A stretch of 52,400 bases of DNA from Bradyrhizobium sp. NAS80.1. Lineage in GTDB: Bacteria > Pseudomonadota > Alphaproteobacteria > Rhizobiales > Xanthobacteraceae. Numbering within the stretch: position 1 is the first letter of the stretch; each line of letters opens with the position of its first letter. A model generated the notes under the pieces. It saw only the letters and a program-made list of their open reading frames with translations, was not told where the DNA came from and made no database searches. The position numbers and the translations under genes are program-made. The stretch is taken from assembly GCF_001908205.1 (NCBI RefSeq), contig NZ_LGHL01000234.1, forward strand, positions 1 through 52,400, given 5' to 3'. Below, in pieces: positions 52,304 through 52,400 of this stretch.

Positions 52304-52400
52304 TTGATGTTCAGCCCGGGGACATGACCGACGGGTGTTCGGGGACATAGCCGACACTTTCTCCGCTCGCCAAGTCGATGATAGCGACTGGGTGGGCGGC
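52304..52400. mobile_element. Possible insertion-sequence end at the right border
   Basis: CGGGGACATGACCGAC (from about 52317) and CGGGGACATAGCCGAC (from about 52339) are near-identical direct copies about 22 bases apart. Tandem copies of a terminal sequence occur at the ends of some IS families, such as IS21. The sequence to the left (GCTGTCATCGCCCGACTTGA) looks like the start of a common rhizobial palindrome that is cut off here. The rest lies outside the window. Confidence 0.35.

Overview
The window is a GC-rich chromosomal segment that looks like a Rhizobiales genome, most likely Bradyrhizobium or a close relative. The basis is protein-level recognition (DnaK of 633 aa, HrcA of 362 aa with a GTG start, a PmtA-type methyltransferase directly behind dnaKJ, a 207-aa GpmA, a 360-aa PheS) and many copies of the intergenic palindromes usual in that group. 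No rRNA, tRNA or CRISPR array was found.

Layout. 0-5 kb: hybrid sensor kinase, small exported protein, and a comM/yifB-type AAA ATPase gene broken by a small deletion, then a PilZ protein. 5-10.6 kb: Tad/Flp pilus genes cpaB-cpaC-cpaD-cpaE on the minus strand, facing a TadD-like TPR lipoprotein gene; cpaF, tadB, tadC and a pilin are absent. 10.9-14.8 kb: gshB, yraN and rsmI, divergent from an LpoA/PBP-activator-like lipoprotein gene. 15-25.3 kb: stress and housekeeping block hemW-rdgB-rph divergent from hrcA-grpE, then an exported nicotinamidase and an exported unknown, then dnaK and dnaJ. 25.3-32.6 kb: pmtA-like methyltransferase, FMN reductase, pyrF, DUF1330 protein, dapB, gpmA, a DUF2244 protein with an AraC-Ogt repair protein, nth, and an EI24/CysZ-like membrane protein. 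32.7-36 kb: a nucleoside-phosphorylase-like protein with a shifted C-terminus, divergent from an S53 (sedolisin) peptidase. 36-39.5 kb: metal block with nikR, a copper P-type ATPase and a divergent csoR with a clear operator. 39.7-43.1 kb: NlpC/P60-like protein, Tat-exported amine oxidase, TauE/SafE permease. 43.2-49.7 kb: the translation cluster infC-rpmI-rplT-pheS-pheT on the minus strand, with a DUF559 nuclease cassette between pheS and pheT and two small exported-protein genes on the opposite strand. 49.9-52.4 kb: alpha/beta hydrolase, SnoaL-like protein, thioesterase-like protein, and a possible insertion-sequence end at the right border.

The most interesting object is the DUF559 gene at 45.6-46.1 kb. 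It is bounded by nearly perfect 48/49-bp inverted repeats. One repeat supplies its ribosome binding site, the other is translated as part of its C-terminus, and its stop codon overlaps the pheT start. The repeats resemble the arms of stand-alone palindromes elsewhere in the window, which suggests a nuclease-plus-repeat mobile system analogous in logic to REP/RAYT elements.

Four reading frames look disrupted: comM, the cpaC 5' end, the phosphorylase 3' end, and the small exported protein at 47.4 kb. Without reads I cannot tell real mutations from assembly errors, except that the comM lesion loses more than ten bases and is unlikely to be a simple homopolymer error.
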